Below are positions 47,641 to 56,505 of a stretch of 64,000 nt of DNA, in pieces. Numbering within the stretch: position 1 is the first letter of the stretch; every line of letters starts with the position of its first letter. Source of the stretch: Dokdonia sp. Hel_I_53. Lineage in GTDB: Bacteria; Bacteroidota; Bacteroidia; Flavobacteriales; Flavobacteriaceae. The translations under genes and the position numbers were made by a program. Below the pieces are notes generated by a model. The model saw nothing but the letters and a program-made list of their open reading frames with translations, was not told the origin of the DNA and made no database searches. The stretch covers positions 1,693,001 to 1,757,000 of the forward strand of contig NZ_VISL01000001.1 of assembly GCF_007827465.1 (NCBI RefSeq), read 5' to 3'.

Positions 47641-48225
47641 CTATAAACGCTTAAGGAACTTAAAAAACAATTCCTTTCCCTGCCTGCCCTCTGCAGAATT
47701 ATAAGCGCGTTCTAATTTTTCAATCCTAAAATATTTGGTAAAATATGCTTTATATAATTTAGCATTTCCACCAAAAGGAGGACCCTCATTAGTTAATGGG
47801 AAATCAAAGAAAAGTCCCACAAGTTTTCCATTTGGATTTAGAAGATTGTTCATTTTAATTACGTAATCTTTTCTCAGTTGTGGATCAAGAGCGCAGAAAA
47901 ATGTTTGTTCTATGATGAGGTCAAAACTGTCTTCCAATTCAAAAAAGTCACCTTGTATGAGTTGCGCTTTCGCGAAAGCGGGAACGCGATTCCTTAAATC
48001 ATTTAATGCAATTTCAGAGTAATCAATAACATAGACGTTTTTAAAGCCTTGCTCCCATAAATACTGTGCTTCGTAAGAATAACCACCACCAGGAATTAGA
48101 ATTTTTAAACTCTTGTCGGTAAGCTGATCAAAATATTCTTTTAATGGTGGCGAGACTTTTTTAAGATCCCACCCCGTTTGATCCTCTTGATACCGATGAT
48201 TCCAATAGTGTCTATCTAATTTCAA
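47641..48225 (-). CDS. Thiopurine methyltransferase-like SAM-dependent methyltransferase
   Basis: A small class I methyltransferase of 194 residues. N-terminal HYWNHRYQEDQTGWDL is typical of the TPMT family. The SAM motif I is LIPGGGYSYEAQYL, then VIDYS at the end of strand 2, and motif IV is IIEQTFFCALDP. The substrate is unknown (a thiol, selenium or halide acceptor in relatives). A palindrome copy encodes AFAKA at 83-87, in a loop before strand 3. It stands alone, convergent with recQ. Confidence 0.88.
   Translation of the reverse strand: MKLDRHYWNHRYQEDQTGWDLKKVSPPLKEYFDQLTDKSLKILIPGGGYSYEAQYLWEQGFKNVYVIDYSEIALNDLRNRVPAFAKAQLIQGDFFELEDSFDLIIEQTFFCALDPQLRKDYVIKMNNLLNPNGKLVGLFFDFPLTNEGPPFGGNAKLYKAYFTKYFRIEKLERAYNSAEGRQGKELFFKFLKRL
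47965..47980. repeat. 16-bp palindrome, copy 17 (methyltransferase, AFAKA)
   Basis: An exact copy encoding Ala-Phe-Ala-Lys-Ala (83-87), followed by Gln. Confidence 0.97.
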
Positions 48226-48300
48226 TTTTCTATGATTTTAAGAATAAGAAAATTAAGGAATTTTTGATAGTTAGAATGGACTCTGTTTATTAATAAATTC

Positions 48301-48308
48301 TATTTTTG
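48301..48308 (+). promoter_or_regulatory. -7 box of the small outer-membrane protein gene
   Basis: TATTTTTG, a perfect TAnnTTTG match, 20 bases before the ATG. No -33 TTG at the expected spacing. Confidence 0.55.
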
Positions 48309-48328
48309 TTACTCTAAACAATCAATTT

Positions 48329-48862
48329 ATGAAAGCAATATATACATTCTTGCTACTATTATCTTTTTCTACAGTATTTGGACAAGCTTATAATGGAGCA
48401 AATGATTTAAAATTTCAAGTGGGAGCAAATCTACAGGATAATGGAACAGGAGTTGTTTCTACTTTAGATTATGGTATAGGAGAAAATATTTCTCTAGGTG
48501 TTAAAGGAATTTATCTTCTTGGAGTAGAAGAGTTTAGTTCAATCACTCCAGAGGGAGCTTTTGAAGATGCAGAATTCGGTGATCGCTTTGATTTACGTGT
48601 GAGATTCAACGCTCATTTAGGTAATGTAATTAACGTAGATAGCCGCTTTGATATATATCCTGGGCTTGACTTGGGTCTTAAAAACTTTGGGGGTCACCTT
48701 GGTGCTCGCTTTTTCTTTACAGAAGGTTTTGGTCTATTTACAGAACTTAACGTACCATTTGCAAAATTTACACAAGACGATGATTTTACAGTTTCTGAAA
48801 GACCAAGAAAACAACTTAATAATCAATTCAATGTTTCTATAGGCGCAAGTTTCAATCTATAG
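48329..48862 (+). CDS. Small outer-membrane beta-barrel-like protein
   Basis: A 177-residue exported protein. The signal peptide KAIYTFLLLLSFSTVFGQ is followed by alternating strands rich in Gly, Phe and Asp (FQVGANLQDNGTGVVSTLDYGIGENISLGVKGIYLLG; DLRVRFNAHLG), ending in hydrophobic FNVSIGASFNL. This looks like an eight-stranded barrel, similar to the DUF6646 type as I remember it, without certainty. Monocistronic, with a promoter box and a terminator. Confidence 0.78.
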   Translation: MKAIYTFLLLLSFSTVFGQAYNGANDLKFQVGANLQDNGTGVVSTLDYGIGENISLGVKGIYLLGVEEFSSITPEGAFEDAEFGDRFDLRVRFNAHLGNVINVDSRFDIYPGLDLGLKNFGGHLGARFFFTEGFGLFTELNVPFAKFTQDDDFTVSERPRKQLNNQFNVSIGASFNL

Positions 48863-48883
48863 TACGACAGTTCAATAAAATCA

Positions 48884-48916
48884 AAATGCCGTACTTTTTA
48901 AAAAGTACGGCATTTG
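48884..48916. terminator. Bidirectional terminator
   Basis: AAATGCCGTACTTTTT pairs perfectly with AAAAAGTACGGCATTT. It lies between convergent genes. Confidence 0.87.
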
Positions 48917-48928
48917 ATTTTCTATATA

Positions 48929-49783
48929 TTATAAGTTCTTGTTGGTTTTTTGTAAAGCTCTCTCATTCTTCTCATCAATCCAATCCTGACCCTTGCGGCG
49001 CCTCATTAGATTGTCAAAATGCCGCATATAAAAAACGTTATACAAAGCATATCGAAGATGTTTAAAACTTCGTGGCAATGCACGTAGACTCATACTAAAA
49101 CCTGGAGTTTCATATTTCATAAAGTGCCAATAGCCCTCTGGCATATACAGCGTTTCCCCATGATTCAAATAGCACACATATCCTCTGGCATTTTTTAGTG
49201 CAGGAAACTTTTCATAGTCAGGATTATCAAAGTCTATATCCTCTCTTGTAATTAAGGAATACGGAACTTTATATAAGTGTTCTGTTTCACTAGGAGGGAA
49301 GAGGATCACTCTCTTCCTACCTTCAAAATGAAAATGTAAAATATTTGCCCAGTCAATATCATGATGCATAAATACCTTACTTCCCTCACCCCCAAAAAAT
49401 AACATCGGTATTTGTTTAATGAGCCTTAACCCTATTTTTGGAAACTTAAAATCGTTTTTAAGCAAAGGAACCTCTTTCATCAAATTATATAGAAAAATTC
49501 TGAAGTTTGTTGGTTCCTTTTTAAGAAAGTCAATGTATTCGCTCATTTTCATCGTAGCATGCGCTTGATTAAAACCTTCATCATGCTTTACAGGTCTATC
49601 GTCATATAAAGGCACCATTTTCTCACCTGCTACATCTTTTATATAAGACAGATTCCATTTCTTATAAGCATCCCAATCATCTATAAGGTGTTCAATAACT
49701 ACTGGTCTTTGGGTCTTTATAAAGTCTTTTTTAAACTCCTTTTTTGTAATTGTGGAGACCCTTTTGATTTCTTGTAATTGCAT
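48929..49783 (-). CDS. JmjC/cupin-like Fe(II) and 2-oxoglutarate dioxygenase
   Basis: A 284-residue cupin-like protein related to JmjC hydroxylases. The metal motif HxD is in MHHDIDWANILHFHFEG, with a downstream His in MPEGYWHFMKYE. YDDRPVKHDEGF and RKRVILFPPSETEHLY are typical of the family. It may hydroxylate a protein (ribosomal or other) or a small molecule; the target is unknown. It precedes nothing obviously related. A terminator of bioB separates it from the upstream gene. Confidence 0.84.
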   Translation of the reverse strand: MQLQEIKRVSTITKKEFKKDFIKTQRPVVIEHLIDDWDAYKKWNLSYIKDVAGEKMVPLYDDRPVKHDEGFNQAHATMKMSEYIDFLKKEPTNFRIFLYNLMKEVPLLKNDFKFPKIGLRLIKQIPMLFFGGEGSKVFMHHDIDWANILHFHFEGRKRVILFPPSETEHLYKVPYSLITREDIDFDNPDYEKFPALKNARGYVCYLNHGETLYMPEGYWHFMKYETPGFSMSLRALPRSFKHLRYALYNVFYMRHFDNLMRRRKGQDWIDEKNERALQKTNKNL

Positions 49784-49801
49784 ATGTATTTTCTTAAAAA
49801 C

Positions 49802-49825
49802 AAAAAGCCATCTTTACTAGATGGC
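49802..49825 (-). terminator. Terminator of bioB
   Basis: GCCATCT pairs with AGATGGC around a 5-base loop, followed by TTTTT on the minus strand, about 50 bases past the bioB stop. Confidence 0.8.
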
Positions 49826-49876
49826 CTCTCTTATAATATTTTTTTACGTGCTTAGCTCACAAGCATGAAGTATAGA

Positions 49877-50971
49877 TTATTTTAAGGCTTTCCCAGCTAA
49901 TTTTGCAGCTTCGTTACGCTCGATTTTGTGACCTGGTCTCGACCATTTTGGTTTTTCGCCCTTAGGTTGCACTTGAGAGTCTACTGCTTCTACTGTTTCT
50001 GGCTGTGCTTTTTTCACAAATGGTTTCATTGGAGTGAGTCCAAGTAAATCAAACATCTTCATATCCTCATTTACATCAGGATTAGGTGTCGTGAGAAGTT
50101 TATCACCCGCAAAGATTGAGTTTGCACCAGCAAAGAAACACATTGCTTGCCCTTCTCTACTCATATCTGTTCTCCCTGCGCTCAATCTAACCTGTGTTTG
50201 TGGTAAAACGATACGCGTTGTTGCAACCATACGAATCATCTCCCAGATAGAGATAGGTTCTATTTCTTCCATTGGGGTTCCTGGTACGGCTACCAATGCA
50301 TTAATTGGTGTACTCTCTGGCTGTGGGTCTAATTTTGCAAGTGCCACTAGCATTCCTGCGCGGTCTGCCACTTCTTCACCCATACCTATGATCCCACCAG
50401 AACATACTGTAACGTTCGTCTTTCGAACATTTGAAATAGTATCGAGACGATCTTCAAAAGCTCTTGTAGAAATAACGTCCTTATAATAATCTTCAGAAGT
50501 ATCTAGGTTGTGGTTGTAAGCGTATAATCCAGCTTCGGCAAGACGCTCTGCTTGATTTTCGGTTACCATACCAAGTGTACAGCACACTTCCATATCAAGT
50601 TTATTAATGGTACGTACCATTTCTAATACATTATCAAACTCAGGACCATCTTTTACATTACGCCATGCAGCACCCATACAAACACGGCTACTTCCAGACG
50701 CTTTTGCGCGTAAAGCTTGTGCTTTCACTTGGCGTACAGACATGAGTTCATTCCCCTCAATATCTGTATGATACCTTGCTGCTTGTGGACAGTAACCACA
50801 ATCTTCTGGACACCCTCCGGTTTTAATAGATAACAAAGTAGATACTTGTACTGTATTAGGATCATGATGTTCCCTATGCACACTTGCTGCCTTATATAAC
50901 AATTCCATAAGCGGAGTGTTATAAATCTCTAGTATCTCATCTTTAGTCCAGTCGTGTCGTAATTCTGTCAT
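49877..50971 (-). CDS. bioB: Biotin synthase
   Basis: A radical SAM enzyme that inserts sulfur into dethiobiotin, the last step of biotin synthesis. The 364-residue protein has the CxxxCxxC cluster in GGCPEDCGYCPQ, and conserved RVCMGAAWR, YNHNLDTSEDYY, CSGGIIGMGE and LSAGRTDMS (the Arg near the 2Fe-2S cluster). The C-terminal 40 residues are Lys/Glu-rich and extend past the usual end. It lies 125 bases downstream of a ketoacyl synthase gene; the gap holds a palindrome copy. Confidence 0.97.
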   Translation of the reverse strand: MTELRHDWTKDEILEIYNTPLMELLYKAASVHREHHDPNTVQVSTLLSIKTGGCPEDCGYCPQAARYHTDIEGNELMSVRQVKAQALRAKASGSSRVCMGAAWRNVKDGPEFDNVLEMVRTINKLDMEVCCTLGMVTENQAERLAEAGLYAYNHNLDTSEDYYKDVISTRAFEDRLDTISNVRKTNVTVCSGGIIGMGEEVADRAGMLVALAKLDPQPESTPINALVAVPGTPMEEIEPISIWEMIRMVATTRIVLPQTQVRLSAGRTDMSREGQAMCFFAGANSIFAGDKLLTTPNPDVNEDMKMFDLLGLTPMKPFVKKAQPETVEAVDSQVQPKGEKPKWSRPGHKIERNEAAKLAGKALK

Positions 50972-51057
50972 ATCTCAAAAATAGGAAATAGTGATTAGTT
51001 GATAGTGGCTCGTAAAGAGATTTTTTTAATTTTAGATATAAAAGGGTTTTGAAGTTA

Positions 51058-51073
51058 CGCTTTCGCGAAAGCG
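51058..51073. repeat. 16-bp palindrome, copy 18 (intergenic KAS/bioB)
   Basis: An exact copy between the ketoacyl synthase stop codon (23 bases away) and bioB. Confidence 0.97.
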
Positions 51074-51096
51074 CAAAAACAACAATCACTTCAAAC

Positions 51097-52254
51097 CTAT
51101 GCTTTATCTATAATTATACTCACTGCGTTACCGCCAAAGCCAACAGCGTTTATCATAATCTTATTAAGCTTCTTAGGCCCTGTAGGCTCCTTAAGGTAAG
51201 ACACTCCCACAAAAGATTGTTCTCGTAACATCTGTACCGCAAGTTCTAAGCTTAATAAGCCACTGGCCCCAAAAGTGTGACCTATTTTCCACTTATTGGT
51301 TGTAAGTAATGGAAGATCATCTCCATAAATTGATTTTATAGCCTCCATCTCAGAATTGTCTCCTTTAATAGTTCCAGGAGCATGCATCACAACAGCATCT
51401 ATTTCTGAAGCGGAAGTTTTCCCTAAGGCCATTTTCATAGAATCTTTAAAACACTCTCCGGTAGTTGATAGTGAAACAGCGTGATCAATCACTTCTGTTG
51501 CATAACCAACACCTGTTACGTAAGCAAGTGCATTTTTTTGTTTTCCAAGTTCAAGACAAGCAGCTGCAGCTCCTTCCCCTAATGCCATCGTATTTTTTTT
51601 CTTAAAAAGATTAAGGGCTTGACTTGGGTACAAAGAGCTTGCTTCATCTTCTGTAAGGGTAAGCTTCATTGCTTTCATTTGTGCTAGCGTGAACGGTGTA
51701 AGTGCCGCTTCAGACCCCCCTACGAGAAACTTTTCAGCCATTCCTGCCTGTAACCAAGCAACTCCATTAAGTAACGCATGTAAAGCTGTACTACAAGTAA
51801 TTGAATGTGATATATCTGGACCGGTGCTCTTAAGATCTTGTGCTAGCCACGAAGAAATATTTCCTAACGTGGTAGATGGCGAAGTAAGCGTTGGTGTAAT
51901 ATTACGTTTTTTAAATGCTTCGTAATATTTTTCAAAAAGTTGGGTAGCTCCTCTTGAGGAACCTACATTGATTCCAAAATCTCCATCTTTCCATCCAGCT
52001 TGAGCAACCGCTTTTCTACCAGCTATAATAGCATATAGTACAGATGGGTCTAATCTTAAATAGGCTGTATTCTCCTTCTTCAAGTCCTTTACAGCAGCTT
52101 TTCCCTCCTCAGTTAATGTCGCGGTAAAAGCTTCCATCTTTTCGTCCCATCTAATTGCCGTAGGCTTATGTTGATAAGCTTCCCACTGCTCTTCAAGAGT
52201 AGTGCCAAGGGGAGAAATAGAACCTAAACCAGTAATTGCAATGGGTGTTTTCAC
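51097..52254 (-). CDS. Beta-ketoacyl synthase of the biotin cluster
   Basis: A FabB/FabF-type condensing enzyme of 385 residues. Active-site Cys in SITCSTALHALL, His in MHAPGTIKGD, and second His in KIGHTFGASG; PIAITGLGSISPLG opens the fold. The start is GTG 52254, because a TATTTTTG promoter box spans 52282-52289 and a longer start would fall inside it. Its place before bioB, with bioA/bioD/bioF nearby and no bioC or bioH in view, suggests it may help build the pimeloyl chain. That is inference; a general lipid role is possible. Confidence 0.85.
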   Translation of the reverse strand: MKTPIAITGLGSISPLGTTLEEQWEAYQHKPTAIRWDEKMEAFTATLTEEGKAAVKDLKKENTAYLRLDPSVLYAIIAGRKAVAQAGWKDGDFGINVGSSRGATQLFEKYYEAFKKRNITPTLTSPSTTLGNISSWLAQDLKSTGPDISHSITCSTALHALLNGVAWLQAGMAEKFLVGGSEAALTPFTLAQMKAMKLTLTEDEASSLYPSQALNLFKKKNTMALGEGAAAACLELGKQKNALAYVTGVGYATEVIDHAVSLSTTGECFKDSMKMALGKTSASEIDAVVMHAPGTIKGDNSEMEAIKSIYGDDLPLLTTNKWKIGHTFGASGLLSLELAVQMLREQSFVGVSYLKEPTGPKKLNKIMINAVGFGGNAVSIIIDKA

Positions 52255-52281
52255 AGAAAAAATGAGTTTTGTTTTAATGCA

Positions 52282-52289
52282 CAAAAATA
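52282..52289 (-). promoter_or_regulatory. -7 box of the ketoacyl synthase gene
   Basis: The minus strand reads TATTTTTG, 27 bases before the GTG start. This decides against the longer TTG-started frame. Confidence 0.55.
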
Positions 52290-52392
52290 CGGTTTAGATG
52301 GAGCGCAAAAGAACTATTTTATTAAAAAATCTTAGGAATCTTGTAACATTGATTTGCAGATATATACATATGTAAGTAACTAAAATCAATGT

Positions 52393-52821
52393 ATGAACAC
52401 AACAGAATTAAGACCATCTTGGTGGAAAAGAAACTGGAAATGGGCGCTTCCCACTGGTGGCTGTCTTACAATAATCATTATCGTTTTAAGCTTTGTAGGT
52501 TACGGTGTTTATAAAGTGAGTAGCACTATGTCTGAGAAGACTAATGTTTTTGCCTTTATGGAGGTTATGTTAGAAGTTCAAAAAAATAAAGAGATCGCAA
52601 CGGCGCTTGGCAAGCCCATTAATATTGATGACAGCGATTATGATCCAGAAGAAAATCCTAATCTAATGGATATTGATATGAGGTTGCGTGGCAAAAAAAG
52701 TAACGGGACTCTAAAAGTAAAAGCTGCCAAAAAAGACGATGACTGGAACTACGAATTATTTACAATTACAGTGGATGAAACTGGAGAAATTATTGATATC
52801 ACAGACAAGATGAACAACTAA
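52393..52821 (+). CDS. Coa1-like membrane protein, first paralogue
   Basis: A 142-residue bitopic protein. The conserved start PSWWKRNWKWALPTGGCLTIIIIV leads into one membrane helix (about 18-38). A C-terminal domain follows (about 58-142: NKEIATALGKPINI...GTLKVKAAKKDDDWNYELFTITV) like the Coa1/Tim21 family linked with cytochrome oxidase assembly. It is clearly a tandem paralogue of the next gene, which starts 3 bases after its stop. Function by homology only. Confidence 0.78.
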   Translation: MNTTELRPSWWKRNWKWALPTGGCLTIIIIVLSFVGYGVYKVSSTMSEKTNVFAFMEVMLEVQKNKEIATALGKPINIDDSDYDPEENPNLMDIDMRLRGKKSNGTLKVKAAKKDDDWNYELFTITVDETGEIIDITDKMNN

Positions 52822-52824
52822 GGT

Positions 52825-53268
52825 ATGGAAAACAACAACGAACTGATAGAACGACCTTCGTGGTGGAAACGCAACTGGAAATGGGCCGTTCCAGTAGGAG
52901 GTTGTCTTACAATTATCATTGTAGGAATTATCATTCTATTAGGCGGGGTTTTTGCATTAACCAATAAAATTAAGACTGAGACCAATTCTGATACCGCACT
53001 TAGGGACGCTCAACAAAATACGGAGTTAATTTCCATTATAGGGGAGCCTATTGAATCTAATGGGTTTGGGAGTTACAACATTTCTATTGATATTGGTGTC
53101 AAAACCGCTAATTCAACAGTTCCTATCAAAGGTCCTAATGGGACAGCAATCATAAACATTAGTACACGCAAAGAGGATGAGAAAACTGTATACGAAGTAT
53201 ACATGATCACCATTGACGATAGCGATCGAGTAATAGATCTAAAACCTGAGCTTTTAGAAGAAGATTAA
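52825..53268 (+). CDS. Coa1-like membrane protein, second paralogue
   Basis: A 147-residue tandem paralogue of the preceding gene. It shares the start RPSWWKRNWKWAVPVGGCLTIII, a membrane helix, and the domain NTELISIIGEPIESNG...GTAIINISTRKEDEKTVYEVYMITIDD. The core similarity is in the N-terminal anchor and Coa1-like fold; the middle differs. Its stop codon overlaps the convergent bioA stop by 4 bases. Confidence 0.78.
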   Translation: MENNNELIERPSWWKRNWKWAVPVGGCLTIIIVGIIILLGGVFALTNKIKTETNSDTALRDAQQNTELISIIGEPIESNGFGSYNISIDIGVKTANSTVPIKGPNGTAIINISTRKEDEKTVYEVYMITIDDSDRVIDLKPELLEED

Positions 53269-54533
53269 TTAAAATTATCTAACGCTTCTTCAATAACAGT
53301 ATAGATCTTTTCTAATTGATTGTTTGTGATTACATAAGGGGGCAATGCATAAATAGTATTACCTAAAGGACGTAATGCCACCCCTCGTTGCATAAAGAAT
53401 TGATATAATTCATCTCGTAAGTTTCCGTAGCGTTCCATTTTTACATTCAGGTCCAAAGCAAAAATGACACCCTTAACACGCACTTGGGATGCATTGGGGT
53501 GTGAGGATATCGCTTTCGCGAAAGCGTGATGCTTCTCCTCAATCTCTTTCCTACGTGCTACTATTTCCGTACTTTGTAATAGTTCAATTCCAGCAATGGC
53601 AGCCGCACAACCTACAGGGTGTGCACTAAAGGTATGTGCATGAAAAAAACCTTTATGTACCTCGTCGCTTAAAAAGCCATCAAAAATAGTTTGGGTACAA
53701 CTTGTAATACTGAGCGGAAACATACCCGCAGTAAGCGCCTTGCTTAAACACATCACGTCTGGTTTATTTTCTAGCTGATCTACGGCAAAATCTGTACCTG
53801 TTTTCCCGAAGCCGGTCATTATCTCATCGGCTATAGTGAGTACATCGTGTTGTTTACACAGTTTGAGTAATGCATCTAAACCTTGGGCACTGTGAAATTT
53901 CATTCCTGCGGCACCTTGCGCTAAGGGTTCGAATATAAAAGCAGCACATTTATTCTCAGTCAAAACAGCTTCTAACTGACTACAAACAGCGTCTATAGTA
54001 TCTTTCTGCGGAGTGGGAATACGAATGACTTTAAGTAATAAATCTTCAAAAGGACCATTATATGAACTTAGCCCTGAAGCACTCATCGCTCCAAAAGTAT
54101 CTCCATGAAAGCCATCTTCAAAAGCAATAAGCGTATCTCGTTTATCTCCTTGGTTGTGGTAATACTGAAATGCCATTTTTATAGCTGCCTCTACTGCTGT
54201 AGAACCATTATCGTTAAAGAAAATCTTTTGCTGATTGGCTGGAAGTATTTCCATTAATTTCTCTGCGAGTGTAATTGCTGGTGGATGCGTAAACCCACTA
54301 AACATGACAAAGTCAAGTGCTTGCATTTGGTCATACATGGCCTTTGTGATATATTCATTACCGTGGCCATACATACAGGTATACCAAGAAGCAATTCCAT
54401 CTATATATTCATTGCCTGCATCGTCATACAACAGCGCACCTTTTGCACGCTCAATCAGTACGGGTTGCTTGGCTGTTTTATGTTGAGTGAGTGGGTGCCA
54501 CAGATATGATGCGTCTTTTTCTTGATTGGTCAC
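53265..54533 (-). CDS. bioA: Adenosylmethionine-8-amino-7-oxononanoate aminotransferase
   Basis: A PLP enzyme that uses SAM as amino donor to make 7,8-diaminopelargonate in biotin synthesis. The 422 residues show LWHPLTQHK at the N-terminus, NDNGSTAVEAAIKMA, DEIMTGFGKTG, and the PLP lysine in CLSKALTAGMFPL. RPLGNTIYALPPYV near the end is typical of BioA. A palindrome copy encodes AFAKA at about 337-341, in a helix near the C-terminal small domain. bioD lies upstream, 67 bases away. Confidence 0.96.
   Translation of the reverse strand: MTNQEKDASYLWHPLTQHKTAKQPVLIERAKGALLYDDAGNEYIDGIASWYTCMYGHGNEYITKAMYDQMQALDFVMFSGFTHPPAITLAEKLMEILPANQQKIFFNDNGSTAVEAAIKMAFQYYHNQGDKRDTLIAFEDGFHGDTFGAMSASGLSSYNGPFEDLLLKVIRIPTPQKDTIDAVCSQLEAVLTENKCAAFIFEPLAQGAAGMKFHSAQGLDALLKLCKQHDVLTIADEIMTGFGKTGTDFAVDQLENKPDVMCLSKALTAGMFPLSITSCTQTIFDGFLSDEVHKGFFHAHTFSAHPVGCAAAIAGIELLQSTEIVARRKEIEEKHHAFAKAISSHPNASQVRVKGVIFALDLNVKMERYGNLRDELYQFFMQRGVALRPLGNTIYALPPYVITNNQLEKIYTVIEEALDNFN
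53511..53526. repeat. 16-bp palindrome, copy 19 (bioA, AFAKA)
   Basis: An exact copy read as Ala-Phe-Ala-Lys-Ala within HHAFAKAISSH. Confidence 0.97.
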
Positions 54534-54600
54534 GATGGAAAGGTTTATTGAGAGTTACGTGCGGTGTTTACTGCTTATGAAAACTGTTTTGAAACAGCGA

Positions 54601-55233
54601 TTATAGGTTTTTTAAGCTTTCGCGAAAGCGATCTGCATACTCTGCTATTACGTTTTTATCAAAGTACGGTTCTTCTTCTATACGACCTATCACCGGCACT
54701 TGACCCATTTTTTGAATGATGTCCTCTGTGGTAGGATGTTTATCTCCAGAAAATATGATTCCGCCAATTTCTAGACCTCGAGACTTTAATAATTCAATCG
54801 TCATTAAAGTGTGGTTGATACTCCCTAAATAGTGACGCGACACTAAAATTATTTTATCCGATTGCGCCATGAGATCGGCTATCGTTTCAATATCATTTAT
54901 AGGCACCAATAAACCTCCAGCTCCTTCAATAACCAGTGAGTTTTTGGTTTCTGGACGGATTATGTCTTTCGCAGTTATCTCAACTCCATCTATTGCCGCC
55001 GCCGCGTGCGGACTCATTGGTGTATTTAAAGTGAATGCATTGTCGTGAAAGGTTGTTTTTTCTGACGTAACATAGCGTTTTATCTTATGGGTATCACTAT
55101 TCTCAACATCTCCTGCTTGTATAGGTTTCCAATAATCTGCTTCCAGTGCTTGAGTTACTATCGCTGCTGCTACTGTTTTACCTACCTCGGTTGAAATTCC
55201 GGTTATGAAATAGGTGTTTTTAGATTGTGTCAT
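54601..55233 (-). CDS. bioD: Dethiobiotin synthetase
   Basis: ATP-dependent ring closure of diaminopelargonate with CO2 to form dethiobiotin. The 210-residue length is usual. It has the P-loop-like TGISTEVGKTVAAAI, KPIQAGDVENSDT, and VIEGAGGLLVPIND. The C-terminus carries a palindrome copy encoding RFRES at 202-206, only four residues before the stop, which is a tolerant place. It overlaps bioF by 14 bases, indicating translational coupling. Confidence 0.96.
   Translation of the reverse strand: MTQSKNTYFITGISTEVGKTVAAAIVTQALEADYWKPIQAGDVENSDTHKIKRYVTSEKTTFHDNAFTLNTPMSPHAAAAIDGVEITAKDIIRPETKNSLVIEGAGGLLVPINDIETIADLMAQSDKIILVSRHYLGSINHTLMTIELLKSRGLEIGGIIFSGDKHPTTEDIIQKMGQVPVIGRIEEEPYFDKNVIAEYADRFRESLKNL
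54615..54630. repeat. 16-bp palindrome, copy 20 (bioD C-terminus, RFRES)
   Basis: AGCTTTCGCGAAAGCG, one outer mismatch, encoding residues 202-206 near the stop codon. Confidence 0.95.
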
Positions 55234-56419
55234 TCCTTAATTTCTTGTTTAGATAAGTTACCAAACTATGTATTTCTTCTTCTGTATTATACGCATGTAA
55301 ACAAATGCGCAAACGTTCTTGTCCTTTTGCTACCGTGGGGGAAAGAATCGGCTTTATTGAAAGGCCTAAAGCTGCTAACTCTTTAGCTATATTTTGAACC
55401 TTTTCTACTCCAGCAATGACAATACAGTGTATCGCAGCGTGGCATTCTATAAAATGATGTGCGATATCGTATGAATCTAGTTCTCTCTTAAAATTGAGGA
55501 TAACGGATTGGAGTTGGGTTACAACCGAAACATCTTTAGCGTGTTGATCACTCAGATACTCATAAGCAGCAATGATGATTGCTACACTATGTGGCGGCAA
55601 ACCTGTAGTATAGATAAACGATCGGGCAAAATTAATGAGGTACGTTTTTAAGTCCGCGCTCCCAATAATAGCCGCACCATGAGCACCCATGCCTTTACCA
55701 AATGTCACAATACGTGCAAACACTTTATCGACTATATTTAAATCTTGAACCAGTCCCTCTCCTTGATCTCCTAAGACACCTACTGCATGGGCTTCGTCTA
55801 CCACAAACTTTAGGTTAAACTTTTTACAGAGGTTAGCCATTTTTACTAAGTCTGGAGAATCACCGTCCATAGAAAACACAGATTCGGTAACAACATAGAT
55901 TTCAATATCATTTGGCCGATCAGTAATATGATAATTATCACGAAGCCTACATACGGTCTCTTCTAAATCTGCAAGACTGTTATGCTTAAATTTAAAGCCT
56001 TTACCAAAACTCATTTGAATCCCATCTCGTATACTGGCATGTATATACTCATCGTATAAAATGATATCTCCACGCTGCGGTACAGACTGAAAAAAACCTA
56101 CATTAGCATCATAACCGCTATTAAATAGTAAAGCGGATGGACCTCCATGAAATTGAGCGATGCGTGTTTCGGCAAGTTCATAGAGTTTATGATTCCCAGT
56201 TATCAATCTGCTGCCTGTAGCTCCGTTGCTATAAAGTCCGTGGCGCTGTAGAATTTGATGTGCATTTTTGGAGATCGCTTTCGCGAAAGCGGGATTATTA
56301 GAAAAACCTAAGTAATCATTAGACGAGAAATCGACACCTTCCTTTAATACAGGTAAGGTGCGCTGCATATTTTGAACAGCTCGTGCATCTAATTTTTTTT
56401 GTAGCTTAGGTGGCAACAT
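55220..56419 (-). CDS. bioF: 8-amino-7-oxononanoate synthase (BioF)
   Basis: A PLP enzyme that joins a pimeloyl thioester with alanine to make 8-amino-7-oxononanoate. The 399 residues include VDFSSNDYLGFSNNP, GNHKLYELAE, DEAHAVGVLGDQGEG, and the PLP lysine in IVTFGKGMGAHG. It belongs to the alpha-oxoamine synthase family; position directly before bioD with a 14-base overlap supports bioF. A palindrome copy encodes AFAKA at 44-48. In this conserved family the residues right after DYLG are normally variable, so this is a tolerant place. Confidence 0.94.
   Translation of the reverse strand: MLPPKLQKKLDARAVQNMQRTLPVLKEGVDFSSNDYLGFSNNPAFAKAISKNAHQILQRHGLYSNGATGSRLITGNHKLYELAETRIAQFHGGPSALLFNSGYDANVGFFQSVPQRGDIILYDEYIHASIRDGIQMSFGKGFKFKHNSLADLEETVCRLRDNYHITDRPNDIEIYVVTESVFSMDGDSPDLVKMANLCKKFNLKFVVDEAHAVGVLGDQGEGLVQDLNIVDKVFARIVTFGKGMGAHGAAIIGSADLKTYLINFARSFIYTTGLPPHSVAIIIAAYEYLSDQHAKDVSVVTQLQSVILNFKRELDSYDIAHHFIECHAAIHCIVIAGVEKVQNIAKELAALGLSIKPILSPTVAKGQERLRICLHAYNTEEEIHSLVTYLNKKLRNDTI
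56276..56291. repeat. 16-bp palindrome, copy 21 (bioF, AFAKA)
   Basis: An exact copy encoding residues 44-48, after the DYLGFSNNP segment. Confidence 0.97.
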
Positions 56420-56505
56420 AGCGGTAAAGATAGTTTTTGAAGTTGACTTTTTGCAAGTCCAAGTATACCCTTTGTTGCCAACTTTTAAATTTTAAAAATC
56501 TTTCT

